Shown here: positions 39,823-48,486 of the stretch, one piece after another | How the letters are laid out: each line of letters begins with the position of its first letter | How positions within the stretch are numbered: position 1 is the stretch's first letter | NCBI GenBank assembly: GCA_963705155.1 | Contig: CAVPJC010000019.1 | Location: forward strand, 186,001 to 250,000 | Direction: 5' to 3' | Length of the DNA: 64,000 bases | Origin: CAVPJC01 sp963705155 | Lineage (GTDB): Bacteria > Chloroflexota > Anaerolineae > Anaerolineales > UBA4823 | Notes under the pieces: generated by a model | Seen by the model: only the letters and a program-made list of their open reading frames with translations | Database searches by the model: none | Told to the model about the DNA's origin: nothing | Position numbers and translations under genes: made by a program

Positions 39823-42390
39823 ATGACAACTAATCTAAAACGTACCTTACTGCTGCTTGTTTTGATTGGATCGTTTGCCGTGTACCTGGTCGTGCGCGCC
39901 GATCCCGATATTATCCATTTCCCGGCAATACTCAGGGGCGCCTCGCCAGGCAGCGCAGCCCTTGCCATCACAGGTATCACCGATAACCGCCAGGAATACC
40001 CGAATGGACAGGTTCCGGCTTATGAAAAGTTTGAAATCACTTTTCAGGTAAGCGGCAGCACTGCCAAAAACCCCTACTTTCCCTACGATTCCAACCCTCC
40101 GGCGGGCGTCGACCGTTCCAGCCCATCCTACCAGGGGATCAGCGTCAACGCCGTCTTCACCCCCGATAACTGGCAGACCACCTACACCCAGCCGGCTTTC
40201 TATTTCCAGGAATTTCTGGATGAGGTGCGTGTGGGGCGTGAGTGGTTCTATCCTACAGGTCAGTATTCCTGGAAGGTGCGCTTCGCGCCGCACCAACCCG
40301 GGGCCTGGCAGTACCGTTTGAGCGTGCAGGAGGCTTCCGGCAGCCTGCAGAGCAGCCCGGTCTCTTTCAATGTCGGTGCGCGGCTGGGGCCCGGTTTTGT
40401 GCGCGTCAGCCAGGCTGACCGGCGCTATTTCGAGTTCGATGACGGCAGTTACTTCAACGGACTGGGTTATAACAAGAGCTTTGATGCTATCCAATGGGTC
40501 AACCCGGTGCTCGATAATCAGGACGCTTTCGAGGTGATGCAGCAAAACGGCATCCAGCTTGCGCGCATGTGGCTTTCGCAGTGGAGCATCTATACATCTG
40601 CCTGGAACCCGTGGAATTCCATCGTCCCCGACCAATCCGGGCAGTATATCCCTTTCAGCGGCTTGACCTCTGCTGAGGCTTATACCCCCGGCGGCAGCGA
40701 AACCAGCATGATCGTCAACTCGGCCTACAATCCGTGCATGTTTATTGGCTGGCTCAAAGCGCCCCCGGCAGTCAAGCCGCAAACCAATTATCGCATCCGC
40801 ATCCGCTACATGACGCAGAACATCGCTGGTCCGCGCCAACCCGGTTCGTACGGGCTGGTGGCTAAAATAGGCGGCTGGTTGTACGACGATGTCAACGGCC
40901 CGACCTGTGATGACCCCGGCAATGGCACGGTTGTCACTGCCTATCAAAATCAAAACACCTTCAGCACAGCCGAGCGCTGGCGCGTCCTGGAAGGCGCCTG
41001 GAACTCGGGCAGTGCAAATTTCCTGCCAAATTTTTACCTGACCACCGAAAATGTCACCGCCGGACGGGCTTTTATCGATTATATCTGGATCGAAGAAGAC
41101 CTGGGCAGCGGACAGGTAGGACCCAACATCGTCTCCAAACCGTGGATGAGCCACCACCTGTACTTTGAGCAGCGTAATTCCTACGCCTTCGACAAAGTCG
41201 TCGATCTGGCCCACCAGCACGACATCTACCTGCGCCCGGTGCTGCTGGAAAAGAACGAGTGGATTTTGAACCGCATCCTTCCGGATGGCAGTTTCGACGA
41301 TGCTAACCCCAGCAACAATAACTTCTACGGCGAGCACCGCAGCATGACCCGCACCCGCTGGCTGGAGCAGGCCTGGTGGCGGTATGTTCAGGCCCGCTGG
41401 GGGTATTCCAGCAACATCCAGTCCTGGGAGTTGTTGAACGAAGGGGATCCCGCCAGCACACGCCACTTTGCCCTGGCCGATGAGCTGGGCAAGTTTATGA
41501 ACTGCAAAGTCTTCGATCTACCGGTGGGGGCGGGGAGCGGAGAGGAATGCGTATCCAACCATCCCAACCGCCACCTGGTGAGCACATCGAACTGGCATTC
41601 TTTCCCGGTCGAGGCTTTTTGGGCCAACGCCAGCTACCCCAACCTGGATTTTGCCGATGTGCATGCTTACAACTCCACCGGCTGGCTGGATGACCCTCTG
41701 CACGAAGATGACGCAGCCTCGTACCACATCGATTACTCAGCCGAAGTGCGCCGCATGCTGCAAGCCGCTGCGGGCGATGCGGGTATGCCCATCATCCGCG
41801 GCGAAGCCGGCCTGGATACCCTGGCGGGCGGGCAGGTTGAGCAGGCTGACCTGGCGCTGGATCTTAAAGGCGTGTGGCTGCACAACTACCTGTGGTCTTC
41901 GCTGCACCCGGGTGGGATGATCGACCATTACTGGTGGACGACGAACCTGGAACAGCGCCCCGGCCCGGATGGCAGCCCGGGTTTGCACGAAGTTTTCGGT
42001 TACTTTTCGAGCTTTCTGGCAGGGATTCCCCTCAATAACGGTCACTACCAGGATGCGGCAGCCACCTTGAGCAGCGCCGGGCTGCGGGTGGTGGGGCAGA
42101 AAGATACCAGCGCCAACCGCGCCCACCTGTGGGTGCAGAATAAAAACCACATCTGGCGCAATGTTGTAGATAACCTCCCGAACCTGGGCGGTCTTTCAGG
42201 CACGGTCAGCCTGGGAGGGTTTACACCCAATACCACCCTGGCAGTGACCTGGCACGAATTTACCACTGCCGGCGTGCCCAGCCTGCACCCGGCGAGCGTT
42301 ACCACTAACGCTGCAGGCGTGCTCACCCTGGCGCTGCCAGCGAACCCGCAGATCACCGATGTGGGCATTAAGATTGGTACCTACCCATGA
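39823..42390 (+). CDS. Secreted glycoside hydrolase-like protein with DUF5060-type N-terminal domain
   Basis: The 855-residue protein is intact. An N-terminal hydrophobic segment (TLLLLVLIGSFAVYLVV) anchors or exports it. Residues about 45-190 (YEKFEITFQVSGSTAKNPYF, QPAFYFQEFLDEVRVGREWF, PHQPGAWQYRLSVQE) match the DUF5060 beta-sandwich found before cellulase-like barrels. A barrel follows with NGLGYNKSF, QLARMWLSQWS and SWELLNEGD, where the Glu of NEG is the likely acid/base of a clan GH-A enzyme. A beta insertion resembling a carbohydrate-binding module (about 285-425) interrupts the barrel, and a small beta domain closes the protein. IIRGEAGLD near 670 may hold the nucleophile Glu. Substrate unknown, probably a plant or microbial polysaccharide outside the cell. 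Confidence 0.75.
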   Translation: MTTNLKRTLLLLVLIGSFAVYLVVRADPDIIHFPAILRGASPGSAALAITGITDNRQEYPNGQVPAYEKFEITFQVSGSTAKNPYFPYDSNPPAGVDRSSPSYQGISVNAVFTPDNWQTTYTQPAFYFQEFLDEVRVGREWFYPTGQYSWKVRFAPHQPGAWQYRLSVQEASGSLQSSPVSFNVGARLGPGFVRVSQADRRYFEFDDGSYFNGLGYNKSFDAIQWVNPVLDNQDAFEVMQQNGIQLARMWLSQWSIYTSAWNPWNSIVPDQSGQYIPFSGLTSAEAYTPGGSETSMIVNSAYNPCMFIGWLKAPPAVKPQTNYRIRIRYMTQNIAGPRQPGSYGLVAKIGGWLYDDVNGPTCDDPGNGTVVTAYQNQNTFSTAERWRVLEGAWNSGSANFLPNFYLTTENVTAGRAFIDYIWIEEDLGSGQVGPNIVSKPWMSHHLYFEQRNSYAFDKVVDLAHQHDIYLRPVLLEKNEWILNRILPDGSFDDANPSNNNFYGEHRSMTRTRWLEQAWWRYVQARWGYSSNIQSWELLNEGDPASTRHFALADELGKFMNCKVFDLPVGAGSGEECVSNHPNRHLVSTSNWHSFPVEAFWANASYPNLDFADVHAYNSTGWLDDPLHEDDAASYHIDYSAEVRRMLQAAAGDAGMPIIRGEAGLDTLAGGQVEQADLALDLKGVWLHNYLWSSLHPGGMIDHYWWTTNLEQRPGPDGSPGLHEVFGYFSSFLAGIPLNNGHYQDAAATLSSAGLRVVGQKDTSANRAHLWVQNKNHIWRNVVDNLPNLGGLSGTVSLGGFTPNTTLAVTWHEFTTAGVPSLHPASVTTNAAGVLTLALPANPQITDVGIKIGTYP

Positions 42391-42528
42391 AGTTCGAGTG
42401 TGAGGCAGCAATATGCCTTTAAGATGTAACAAATCTGACAGAATTCCGTTTATTCCATTATGCAGATACAATTAATGCGTAATGAAACCGGAACGCTGTC
42501 GACACTTGTGCCAAAAAGTAAGGTCGAT

Positions 42529-43221
42529 ATGAGCGAGACTGCCACCGTATTGATCGCGGATGATGAAGTGGATATTCAGCAGGTTGTCCAGCTTGTGCTG
42601 GAGGAAGTCGGTATCAACGTATTTTTTGCCGATAACGGCGCGCGGGCGTTGGATCTGTGGCGGATCAAGAACATCGACCTGGTGATTCTGGATGTGATGA
42701 TGCCGGAAGTCGATGGTTTGGAAGTCTGCCGCCAGATCCGTGAAGAATCAGATGTGCCCATCATGATGTGCACCGCACACGGGCGCGAGGATGAAATTGT
42801 GGCTGGTTTCAACGCCGGGGCCGATGAATACATCCTCAAGCCATTCCGGCCACGCGAGCTGGTTGCCCGCATCCGGGCGCTGCTGCGCCGCACCGGTGGG
42901 CGCATCCGCGACACACGCAAACGCCTGACGTTTGAAAACTTGATCCTGGACCTGGAATCGCGGCGCGTCACTTACCAGGACCGCTTTATCCAGATGTCGC
43001 CGATTGAGTTTCAGCTGCTCAAGTATTTGATGCAGAACGCCGGCGTGGTTTTGAGCAAAGAAGACCTGTTGCGGGATGTGTGGGGGTACACTTCCATCGT
43101 GGGCGATATGAACCTGATCGAGGCCACCGTACGCCGCCTGCGAAAAAAGGTGGAGAAAGATCCGTCGCAGCCGCGCTTCATCCAGACGGTATGGGGTTCA
43201 GGTTACCGTTTTGGGGATTGA
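42529..43221 (+). CDS. OmpR/PhoB-family response regulator
   Basis: From MSETATVLIADDEVDIQQVV (start chosen for the AAGG 6-7 bp upstream; an in-frame ATG at 42460 also exists) the protein has 230 residues. The receiver keeps the acidic pair DDE, the phospho-Asp in LVILDVMMPEVDG, Thr in MMCTAHG and Lys in ILKPF. The C-terminal winged helix shows SPIEFQLLKYLMQN and RRLRKKVEKDPSQPRFIQTV, then WGSGYRF. All phosphorylation residues are present. No histidine kinase gene is adjacent, so its partner is elsewhere. It ends 7 bp from the convergent amidohydrolase stop. Confidence 0.92.
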   Translation: MSETATVLIADDEVDIQQVVQLVLEEVGINVFFADNGARALDLWRIKNIDLVILDVMMPEVDGLEVCRQIREESDVPIMMCTAHGREDEIVAGFNAGADEYILKPFRPRELVARIRALLRRTGGRIRDTRKRLTFENLILDLESRRVTYQDRFIQMSPIEFQLLKYLMQNAGVVLSKEDLLRDVWGYTSIVGDMNLIEATVRRLRKKVEKDPSQPRFIQTVWGSGYRFGD

Positions 43222-43227
43222 CCCCCG

Positions 43228-44829
43228 CTAAAACTCTCTGAAAATCCATTGCCCGTTGACCATGGTGGCCAGCGGGTGAATTTTATCCAGCTCGTCTGGC
43301 GGGCAGGTGAACGGATCGCGCTCCAGAACCACCAGGTCGGCCAGGAAACCCGTGGAAAGGCGGCCCAGGCGGTCACCCATACCTGCCAGGTAGGCCGGCC
43401 CCTGGGTGAAGGCTTGCAGGGCTTCGTTCAGGCTCAGGCGCTGCTCCGGGTACCAGCCCTGCGGGCCGGGGCTGCCATCGCTGCGGCGGCGGGTGACGGC
43501 GGCGTGCAGACCCAGGAAGGGGTTGGGCAATTCGACCGGCGCATCCGAGCCAAAAGCCAGGATGGCGCCGTGTTGTTTTTGCGTACGCCAGGCGTAAGCG
43601 TTTGCGGCTCTCGACCCCCAGAAGCGGTCGGCCATGGGCATATCTGAGGTGGCATGGATGGGCTGCATGGAGGCCACAACCCCAAGCTCCGCCAGCCGTC
43701 CAGCGTCATCCGGGTGGATGAGCTGGACATGCTCAATGCGGTGGCGCAGCCGCCCACCCGGGGCATTGGCGGGCGCCCGTTCGCTTTCGTAGAGGCGCAG
43801 CTGCGAGAGGCCATCCAGCACTTCGTGGACAGCGCGATCGCCGATGGCGTGTATCGCCAGGGACAACCCATTATCCACGGCAATTTTCCCGTGCTCAAAC
43901 AGCTCTTCGGCGTCCAGCAGGAGCATGCCGCGATTTTCTGGTTCGCCCTCGTAGGGCTGGAGCATGGCCGCCGTGCGCGGCCCCAGGGCGCCATCGGCAA
44001 AGGCTTTAACACTGCCAATGCGCAGAACATCATCGCCAAAACCGCTGCGCAGGCCCAGGGCGGCAGCGTGAGCCAGGTCTTCCAGGGGGATGCTTTTGAG
44101 CACACGTTGGTGCAGGGCGCCGCGCTCGTGCAGGATCTGCAGGGCGGCAAAGCAGCGGCGGCGGTCGAAATCGTGCACCGCGGTGATGCCCCAGCGCGCC
44201 AGCAGCGCCAGCGCCGAGGCGATGGTATCGGCCAGCTCATCAATGCCAGGCTCCGGCACCACCACCGCTACCAGCTCCATGGCGCTCTCATATAAAATGC
44301 CATCCGGGCTGCCATCCGGGTTGCGTCCGATCTGCCCGCCGGGCGGGTCGGGCATGCGGGCATCGATGCCTGCCAGGCGCAGGGCCGCGCTGTTGGCCCA
44401 GCCCGCATGCAGCGATTTGGCGGTCAAATAGACCGGGTGATGGGGGGCGACGGCGTCCAGCATTTCCGCTGAACCAAAACCTTCGGGCCAGCTGTTCTGG
44501 TTCCAGCCGTGTCCCAGCACCCATTCGCGGGGCGGCAGGCTGCGGGCGCGTCCGGCCACGCGTTCCAGGCAGGCGAGGCGGGTGGGGGTTTCGCAATCGA
44601 CCTTTTTCAAGCCGACGGCGTAATGCGCCAGGTGGAGGTGGGCGTCTGTCAGACCGGGGATGACCGGGCGGCCTTCCAGGTTGAAGCGCAGCCTGGCGCC
44701 GGGGTACTCATTCAGCACGGTCTGGCTGTCGCCGGCGGCGATGATGCGCCCGTGCCGGATGGCCAGGGCCGTGACCAGGGGCTGGGCGTCATCAAGGGTA
44801 TGGATTTGGGCGTTATATAAGATCAGCAT
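43228..44829 (-). CDS. YtcJ-like amidohydrolase (N-acyl/aryl amide hydrolase type)
   Basis: The 533-residue protein begins MLILYNAQIHTLDDAQPLVT; 21 further upstream codons without family resemblance are left out. Metal ligands: GLTDAHLHLAHYA (HxH), AIHAIGDRAVHEVLDG, RHRIEHVQLIHPDD and the Asp in AFGSDAPVE. This is the YtcJ/DUF-amidohydrolase_3 family, mostly of unknown substrate, distinct from the hydantoinase. It follows parB by 31 bp on the same strand and has no visible Shine-Dalgarno, so it may be translated as the distal gene of the pfkB-parA-parB unit. It is likely cytoplasmic. Confidence 0.88.
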   Translation of the reverse strand: MLILYNAQIHTLDDAQPLVTALAIRHGRIIAAGDSQTVLNEYPGARLRFNLEGRPVIPGLTDAHLHLAHYAVGLKKVDCETPTRLACLERVAGRARSLPPREWVLGHGWNQNSWPEGFGSAEMLDAVAPHHPVYLTAKSLHAGWANSAALRLAGIDARMPDPPGGQIGRNPDGSPDGILYESAMELVAVVVPEPGIDELADTIASALALLARWGITAVHDFDRRRCFAALQILHERGALHQRVLKSIPLEDLAHAAALGLRSGFGDDVLRIGSVKAFADGALGPRTAAMLQPYEGEPENRGMLLLDAEELFEHGKIAVDNGLSLAIHAIGDRAVHEVLDGLSQLRLYESERAPANAPGGRLRHRIEHVQLIHPDDAGRLAELGVVASMQPIHATSDMPMADRFWGSRAANAYAWRTQKQHGAILAFGSDAPVELPNPFLGLHAAVTRRRSDGSPGPQGWYPEQRLSLNEALQAFTQGPAYLAGMGDRLGRLSTGFLADLVVLERDPFTCPPDELDKIHPLATMVNGQWIFREF

Positions 44830-44860
44830 GGGATAATCGAGCTGAGGGCGTCTATTGCGT

Positions 44861-45712
44861 TTACTCGCCGGCGATGGTTTCCACCAGGGCATCCAGCTCT
44901 TCGTCGGAGTAAAAGTGGATGACCAGCGTGCCGCCTTTGCGGCCGCGATGCAGGCGCACGCGCGTTCCCAGGCGCAGGCGCAGGCGTTCTTCCAGGGCAG
45001 CGATCTCAGGCGGCGGGGGCGGGCGGTGGGCGGGGGCCGGGCGCTCGCCAGACAGTTTGCGCACGAATTCTTCGGTCTGGCGCACGCTCAACTGGCGGTT
45101 CAGGATGATCTGCAGGGCAGCCACCTGGGCCTGCGGGGAGGGCAGCGCCAGCAGGCAGCGGGCGTGACCCTCGCTGATGCGCGCTTCAGACAAAGCCTGC
45201 TGCACCGAGCGCGGCAGCTTGAGCAGGCGCAGGGTGTTGGTGATGGCGGTGCGGCTTTTGCCGACCCGTGCAGCGATATCTTCGTGCGACAGGCCGAATT
45301 CTTCGTTAAGCTGTTTGTAGGCCTGGGCCGCTTCCAGGGCGCCCAGGTCTGCCCGCTGCAGGTTTTCGATCAGGGCCAGCTCCAGGCGCTGCTGGTCGGT
45401 GACATCCCGCACGATGGCAGGCACACTCTCCAACCCGGCCTGGCGGGCAGCCATCAGGCGGCGCTCGCCGGCGATGAGGGTGTACTCGCCCGACTGCTCA
45501 TCGTAGGTGACGATCAGCGGCTGCAGGATGCCGTGCTGGCGGATGGAATCGGCCAGCTCGGCCAGGGCCTGGGGATCGAAGTGCTCGCGCGGCTGGCGCG
45601 GGTTGGGGATGATGCTGGCAGCCGGTATGTAGCTGGCGCCGGTGTTGGGGGTGGTATCGCCCCCGGGGATGAGGGCTTCAAGCCCGCGGCCTAGTCCGGG
45701 TCTGCGCGGCAT
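44861..45712 (-). CDS. parB: Chromosome-partitioning protein ParB
   Basis: The 283-residue protein begins MPRRPGLGRGLEALIPGG, the classical ParB N-terminus that binds ParA. The CTPase/ParB core follows (IIPNPRQPREHFDPQALAEL, LIAGERRLMAARQAGL, ENLQRADLGALEAAQAYKQL), then a helix-turn-helix (LSHEDIAARVGKSRTAITNT) and a C-terminal dimerisation domain. GERR and ENLQR box residues are all kept. It lies 2 bp from parA and is transcribed after it. A parS site (consensus TGTTTCACGTGAAACA) was not found by eye in the window. Confidence 0.95.
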   Translation of the reverse strand: MPRRPGLGRGLEALIPGGDTTPNTGASYIPAASIIPNPRQPREHFDPQALAELADSIRQHGILQPLIVTYDEQSGEYTLIAGERRLMAARQAGLESVPAIVRDVTDQQRLELALIENLQRADLGALEAAQAYKQLNEEFGLSHEDIAARVGKSRTAITNTLRLLKLPRSVQQALSEARISEGHARCLLALPSPQAQVAALQIILNRQLSVRQTEEFVRKLSGERPAPAHRPPPPPEIAALEERLRLRLGTRVRLHRGRKGGTLVIHFYSDEELDALVETIAGE

Positions 45713-45714
45713 AT

Positions 45715-46506
45715 TTACACCTGGGGGAGAGGCAGGCTGATGCCCTCTTGCGCCAGAACTTCGCGCGCCAGGGCGTTGTAGGCTTCGGCCCCGGTGGAGT
45801 GGGGGGCGTAAACCGAGATGGGTTGTCCAAAGGAGGGCGCTTCGGCCAGGCGGATGCTGCGCGGGATGATGGTATCGAAAACCTGGCCCGGGAAATAGCG
45901 CTTGACTTCGTTGACCACGTCATTGGCCAGGTTGGTGCGCCCGTCGAACATGGTCAGCACCACGCCGCGGACGCGCAGCTCGGGGAAGAGGGCGCCGCGC
46001 ACCCGGCTGATCGTCTTGGTAAGCTGGCCAAGGCCTTCCAGCGCCAGGTACTCGCACTGCACCGGGATGATGACGCCATCCTGCGCGGCCACCAGGCCGT
46101 TGAGGGTCAGCAGGCCCAGCGAGGGCGGGCAATCGATCAGGACGTAATCGTAGCGTTCGGCAAGCGGCGCCAGGGCCTTCTTCAGGCGGGTTTCACGCGC
46201 CAGCTCGGAAACCAGCTCCACCTCGGCTCCGGCCAGGGCGGGGGAGGAGGGCAGCAGCGAGAGCTTGAGGCGCGGGTTGTGCAGAATATAACCTGCGGCG
46301 GGCGCCGAGCCGATCAGGGCTTCGTACACGCCGCCGCGGACGGTATGTTTATCGATTTTCAGACAGGAGGTGGCGTTGGCCTGCGGGTCCAGATCTACCA
46401 GCAAGACGCGCTGCCCGTAATACGCCAGGTAGGCGCCCAGGTTGATGGCGGTGGTGGTTTTCCCAACCCCGCCCTTCTGGTTGACCAGTGTGTACATGCG
46501 CGCCAT
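45715..46506 (-). CDS. parA: Chromosome-partitioning ATPase ParA (Soj)
   Basis: The 263-residue protein begins MARMYTLVNQKGGVGKTTTA with the deviant Walker A KGGVGKTT and continues VLLVDLDPQANATSCL (Walker A') and DYVLIDCPPSLGLLTLNGL (Walker B). It has no N-terminal HTH, so it is the chromosomal Soj type. It drives segregation of the origin region with ParB. It starts 3 bp after the pfkB-like gene and precedes parB by 2 bp, so the three are one operon. ParAB usually marks the origin-proximal part of a chromosome, but no dnaA, gidA or rnpA is in this window. Confidence 0.95.
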   Translation of the reverse strand: MARMYTLVNQKGGVGKTTTAINLGAYLAYYGQRVLLVDLDPQANATSCLKIDKHTVRGGVYEALIGSAPAAGYILHNPRLKLSLLPSSPALAGAEVELVSELARETRLKKALAPLAERYDYVLIDCPPSLGLLTLNGLVAAQDGVIIPVQCEYLALEGLGQLTKTISRVRGALFPELRVRGVVLTMFDGRTNLANDVVNEVKRYFPGQVFDTIIPRSIRLAEAPSFGQPISVYAPHSTGAEAYNALAREVLAQEGISLPLPQV

Positions 46507-46509
46507 GGG

Positions 46510-47358
46510 CTAGAACACCTCCACCATGCTGTCTTGGATTTCTTCAGGGGTGGGGATGCTATCCAGACCGGAGCGGGTGACGGAAATTGCGGAGAGCTGG
46601 GTGGCAAAGCGGGCGGCTTCCCAGGGGTCACGCGTGGTGTACAGGCGGGCAAAGAAGGCTGCGGCGTAGACATCGCCCGCGCCGGTGTCATCCACCTTGG
46701 TCACCTTGGGAGCGGGAAAACGGCGCACATCGCCGTTCCAGAAGATGCGCGAACCGCGCTCGGCTTCGGTGACGGCCAGGATATGGCACGAAGCAGCCAT
46801 TTCCTCGATGCGGTCTTCGTCGTTTTCCACATCTTCCACGCTGATGACCGCCGCGCCGGCCCGGTTGAGCACAAAGGACGATTCGGGCCACTCGCTCTGG
46901 GTAACGCGCCCGTGATCGCTCCAGGAGCGCAGCCAGCCCTGCGGGGTGACGCCGAGCAGGGCGGAAGGGAAGGCGCGCACCAGCGATGGCTCGACTTCCT
47001 GGGCTACCGGGCCCAGGTGGACGATGGGAGCCGTGCGCCAGGGTTCGGGAACCAGGTTCAAGTTCAGGCTGGGGGCCACATGGCGGACATACTGAACGCG
47101 CCCGGTGGGGGTGGCGATGTTTTCAAAATTGGTGCTCGTATCGGTGGGGTAGCTGATGATCGGAATTTGACGCAGCGGGCCGGCAGGCAGCTCTTCGCCC
47201 CAGGATGTGACGATGCCCACCCGCAGCCCGAGGGCCTGGGCCGTCAGGCTGGAAAAGGTGGCTGTGCCGCCCAGGCGCGGCCCGGTGGGGGTCTGGTCGA
47301 TGGTGATATGGCCGATAATGAGATAATCGACCGGTTCGAGACGGGTAAGTTGTTGCAT
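46510..47358 (-). CDS. PfkB-family carbohydrate kinase
   Basis: From MQQLTRLEPVDYLIIGHITI the protein has 282 residues. The ribokinase fold shows the N-terminal GHITIDQTPTGPRLGGTATF (substrate-contact GG), and the C-terminal VTKVDDTGAGDVYAAAFFAR with catalytic Asp in DTGAGD. It would phosphorylate a sugar or nucleoside; substrate unknown. A longer open frame upstream exists but passes through the divergent promoter region, and the -10 sits 6 bp from the chosen ATG, which fits a leaderless transcript. It heads the parA-parB operon, an arrangement that suggests co-expression, not a role in partitioning. Confidence 0.85.
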   Translation of the reverse strand: MQQLTRLEPVDYLIIGHITIDQTPTGPRLGGTATFSSLTAQALGLRVGIVTSWGEELPAGPLRQIPIISYPTDTSTNFENIATPTGRVQYVRHVAPSLNLNLVPEPWRTAPIVHLGPVAQEVEPSLVRAFPSALLGVTPQGWLRSWSDHGRVTQSEWPESSFVLNRAGAAVISVEDVENDEDRIEEMAASCHILAVTEAERGSRIFWNGDVRRFPAPKVTKVDDTGAGDVYAAAFFARLYTTRDPWEAARFATQLSAISVTRSGLDSIPTPEEIQDSMVEVF

Positions 47359-47364
47359 GCAGGT

Positions 47365-47393
47365 ATTATAAGCGAATTTCAGGGGACTGTCAC
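47365..47393 (-). promoter_or_regulatory. Leaderless promoter of the pfkB-parA-parB operon
   Basis: On the minus strand GTGACA (47388-47393), a 17-bp spacer and a perfect TATAAT (47365-47370) are followed after 6 bp by the ATG of the pfkB-like gene. The predicted +1 falls exactly on the A of that ATG, and there is no Shine-Dalgarno. Confidence 0.7.
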
Positions 47394-47427
47394 CGTGCGA
47401 GGGGATTTTAACGATAAAATTCCAATC

Positions 47428-48102
47428 ATGATCACACCTGAAAACTTTAACCGCATCGGGCAGGCTCTGCCTTTTATCCAGCGCTTCACCGCTCCGATGA
47501 GGCGGGAATTTATGCAAACCGCCAGCCTGGCGCGCATCGCGGCGGGCCAGGACGTCTTCCTGGAAGGCGACCGGATCGATGCGATTGCCTTGATCATCTC
47601 CGGCGTGGTGCGTGTGTACAAAATCGGCGAGACCGGGCGTGAGATCACGCTGTACCGTTTTGGGTTGGGCGAATCCTGCATCCTGACCGCCAATGCCATC
47701 CTCAGCCGCCAGTCGTTTCCAGCTATTGCGACGGTTGAAAAGGATGCCGAAGCGGTGCTGGTGCCTGCCGGCGCCTTCCGCACATGGGTGGGGCGCGACG
47801 AGCTGTGGCGCGCCTTCGTCTTCGACCTGCTTTCGCAGCGGCTTTCCTCGGTGATGGCCCTGGTGGACGAGGTGGCGTTCCGGCGCATGGATGCGCGCCT
47901 GGCGGCTTTTTTACTGGATCGCTCCCGGGCGCACAACCCGATCAAGATCACCCACCAGGAAATTGCCGCCGAGTTGGGCAGCTCGCGTGAGGTGATCAGC
48001 CGCATCCTGGAAGACTTCGCCAGCCGGGGGATGCTGCGCCCCGGGCACGGCGCGCTGGAAATCCTGGATCCCGTTGCCCTGCAATCTTATACCGTTGTGT
48101 GA
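47428..48102 (+). CDS. Crp/Fnr-family transcriptional regulator
   Basis: The 224-residue protein begins MITPENFNRIGQALPFIQRF. The frame is open far upstream on the opposite side of parA and pfkB, but that part is antisense shadow. A cyclic-nucleotide-binding-like beta roll (LARIAAGQDVFLEGDRIDAI, GESCILTANAIL) is followed by the dimer helix and a winged HTH with ITHQEIAAELGSSREVISRI. There is no N-terminal Cys cluster as in Fnr, so it does not look like an Fe-S oxygen sensor; the ligand is unknown. TAAAAT (47415-47420) 7 bp before the ATG suggests a second leaderless start, divergent from pfkB. A palindrome overlapping its stop codon is a likely target. Confidence 0.9.
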   Translation: MITPENFNRIGQALPFIQRFTAPMRREFMQTASLARIAAGQDVFLEGDRIDAIALIISGVVRVYKIGETGREITLYRFGLGESCILTANAILSRQSFPAIATVEKDAEAVLVPAGAFRTWVGRDELWRAFVFDLLSQRLSSVMALVDEVAFRRMDARLAAFLLDRSRAHNPIKITHQEIAAELGSSREVISRILEDFASRGMLRPGHGALEILDPVALQSYTVV

Positions 48103-48139
48103 CTTAGTCACAGACAGAAGTCTCCGGTGCTCCTATAAT
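48098..48139 (+). promoter_or_regulatory. Crp/Fnr-type operator and promoter of the DUF2892 gene
   Basis: The perfect palindrome TGTGACT-T-AGTCACA (48098-48112) overlaps the crp stop codon. CAGACA (48111-48116), 17 bp, TATAAT (48134-48139) predict a start near 48146, placing the palindrome centre at about -41, the class II activator position. Half-sites TGTGA/TCACA agree with Crp-type targets, although the spacing is one base shorter than the E. coli site. Confidence 0.65.
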
Positions 48140-48177
48140 GGGGTCATTCTAACCAACCAATCCAAGGAGACTCTGAC

Positions 48178-48480
48178 ATGAACCCCTTTATCAAATTTAT
48201 GGCTTCGACCACCGGGCGCATTGTGCGCATCGTGGCTGGCATCCTGCTCATCGCCTGGGGGCTGATGGGCCTGGGCGGTACGACCGGCGCCATCGTGGCG
48301 GTTGTCGGCGCAGTGCCGCTGGCTGCCGGGCTGTTCGACTTTTGCGTGTTTGCCCCGCTGTTTGGCGCCCCGCTCAGCGGCCCCAAAATCCGCGGCAGGC
48401 AAGTAAGCGGTAGTTCGATAACCAAAACAAGCATGACACCTCCCGGAATTAATATCGGGAGGTGTTGTTTAAGGGGATAG
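48178..48480 (+). CDS. DUF2892 small membrane protein, 3' end replaced by IS sequence
   Basis: MNPFIKFMASTTGRIVRIVA starts 8 bp after AAGGAG. Two membrane helices (IVRIVAGILLIAWGLMGLGG and TGAIVAVVGAVPLAAGLFDF) then FCVFAPLFGAPLSGPKIRGR are the DUF2892 family, normally 60-75 residues. The open frame continues to 100 residues, but codons beyond about 83 are read from the inverted repeat of the IS element at 48427. The family domain is complete, so the protein may still work with an altered tail. It is probably activated by the Crp/Fnr regulator encoded just upstream, a gene pairing seen in other bacteria. Confidence 0.75.
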   Translation: MNPFIKFMASTTGRIVRIVAGILLIAWGLMGLGGTTGAIVAVVGAVPLAAGLFDFCVFAPLFGAPLSGPKIRGRQVSGSSITKTSMTPPGINIGRCCLRG

Positions 48481-48486
48481 AAAAAA

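Noticed and set aside
39847..41466. 539-codon minus-strand frame opposite the secreted hydrolase
   Set aside because: Antisense shadow; the plus-strand gene has signal segment, DUF5060-like domain and catalytic NEG motif.
44861..47358. parS site near parAB
   Set aside because: No TGTTTCACGTGAAACA-like 16-mer found by eye; sequences such as TTTCACGCGCC in parA match only half.
45748..47427. Long open frame on the plus strand leading into the Crp/Fnr gene
   Set aside because: It is antisense to parA and the pfkB-like gene, has no domain resemblance, and the real regulator starts at 47428 with a full-length family match.
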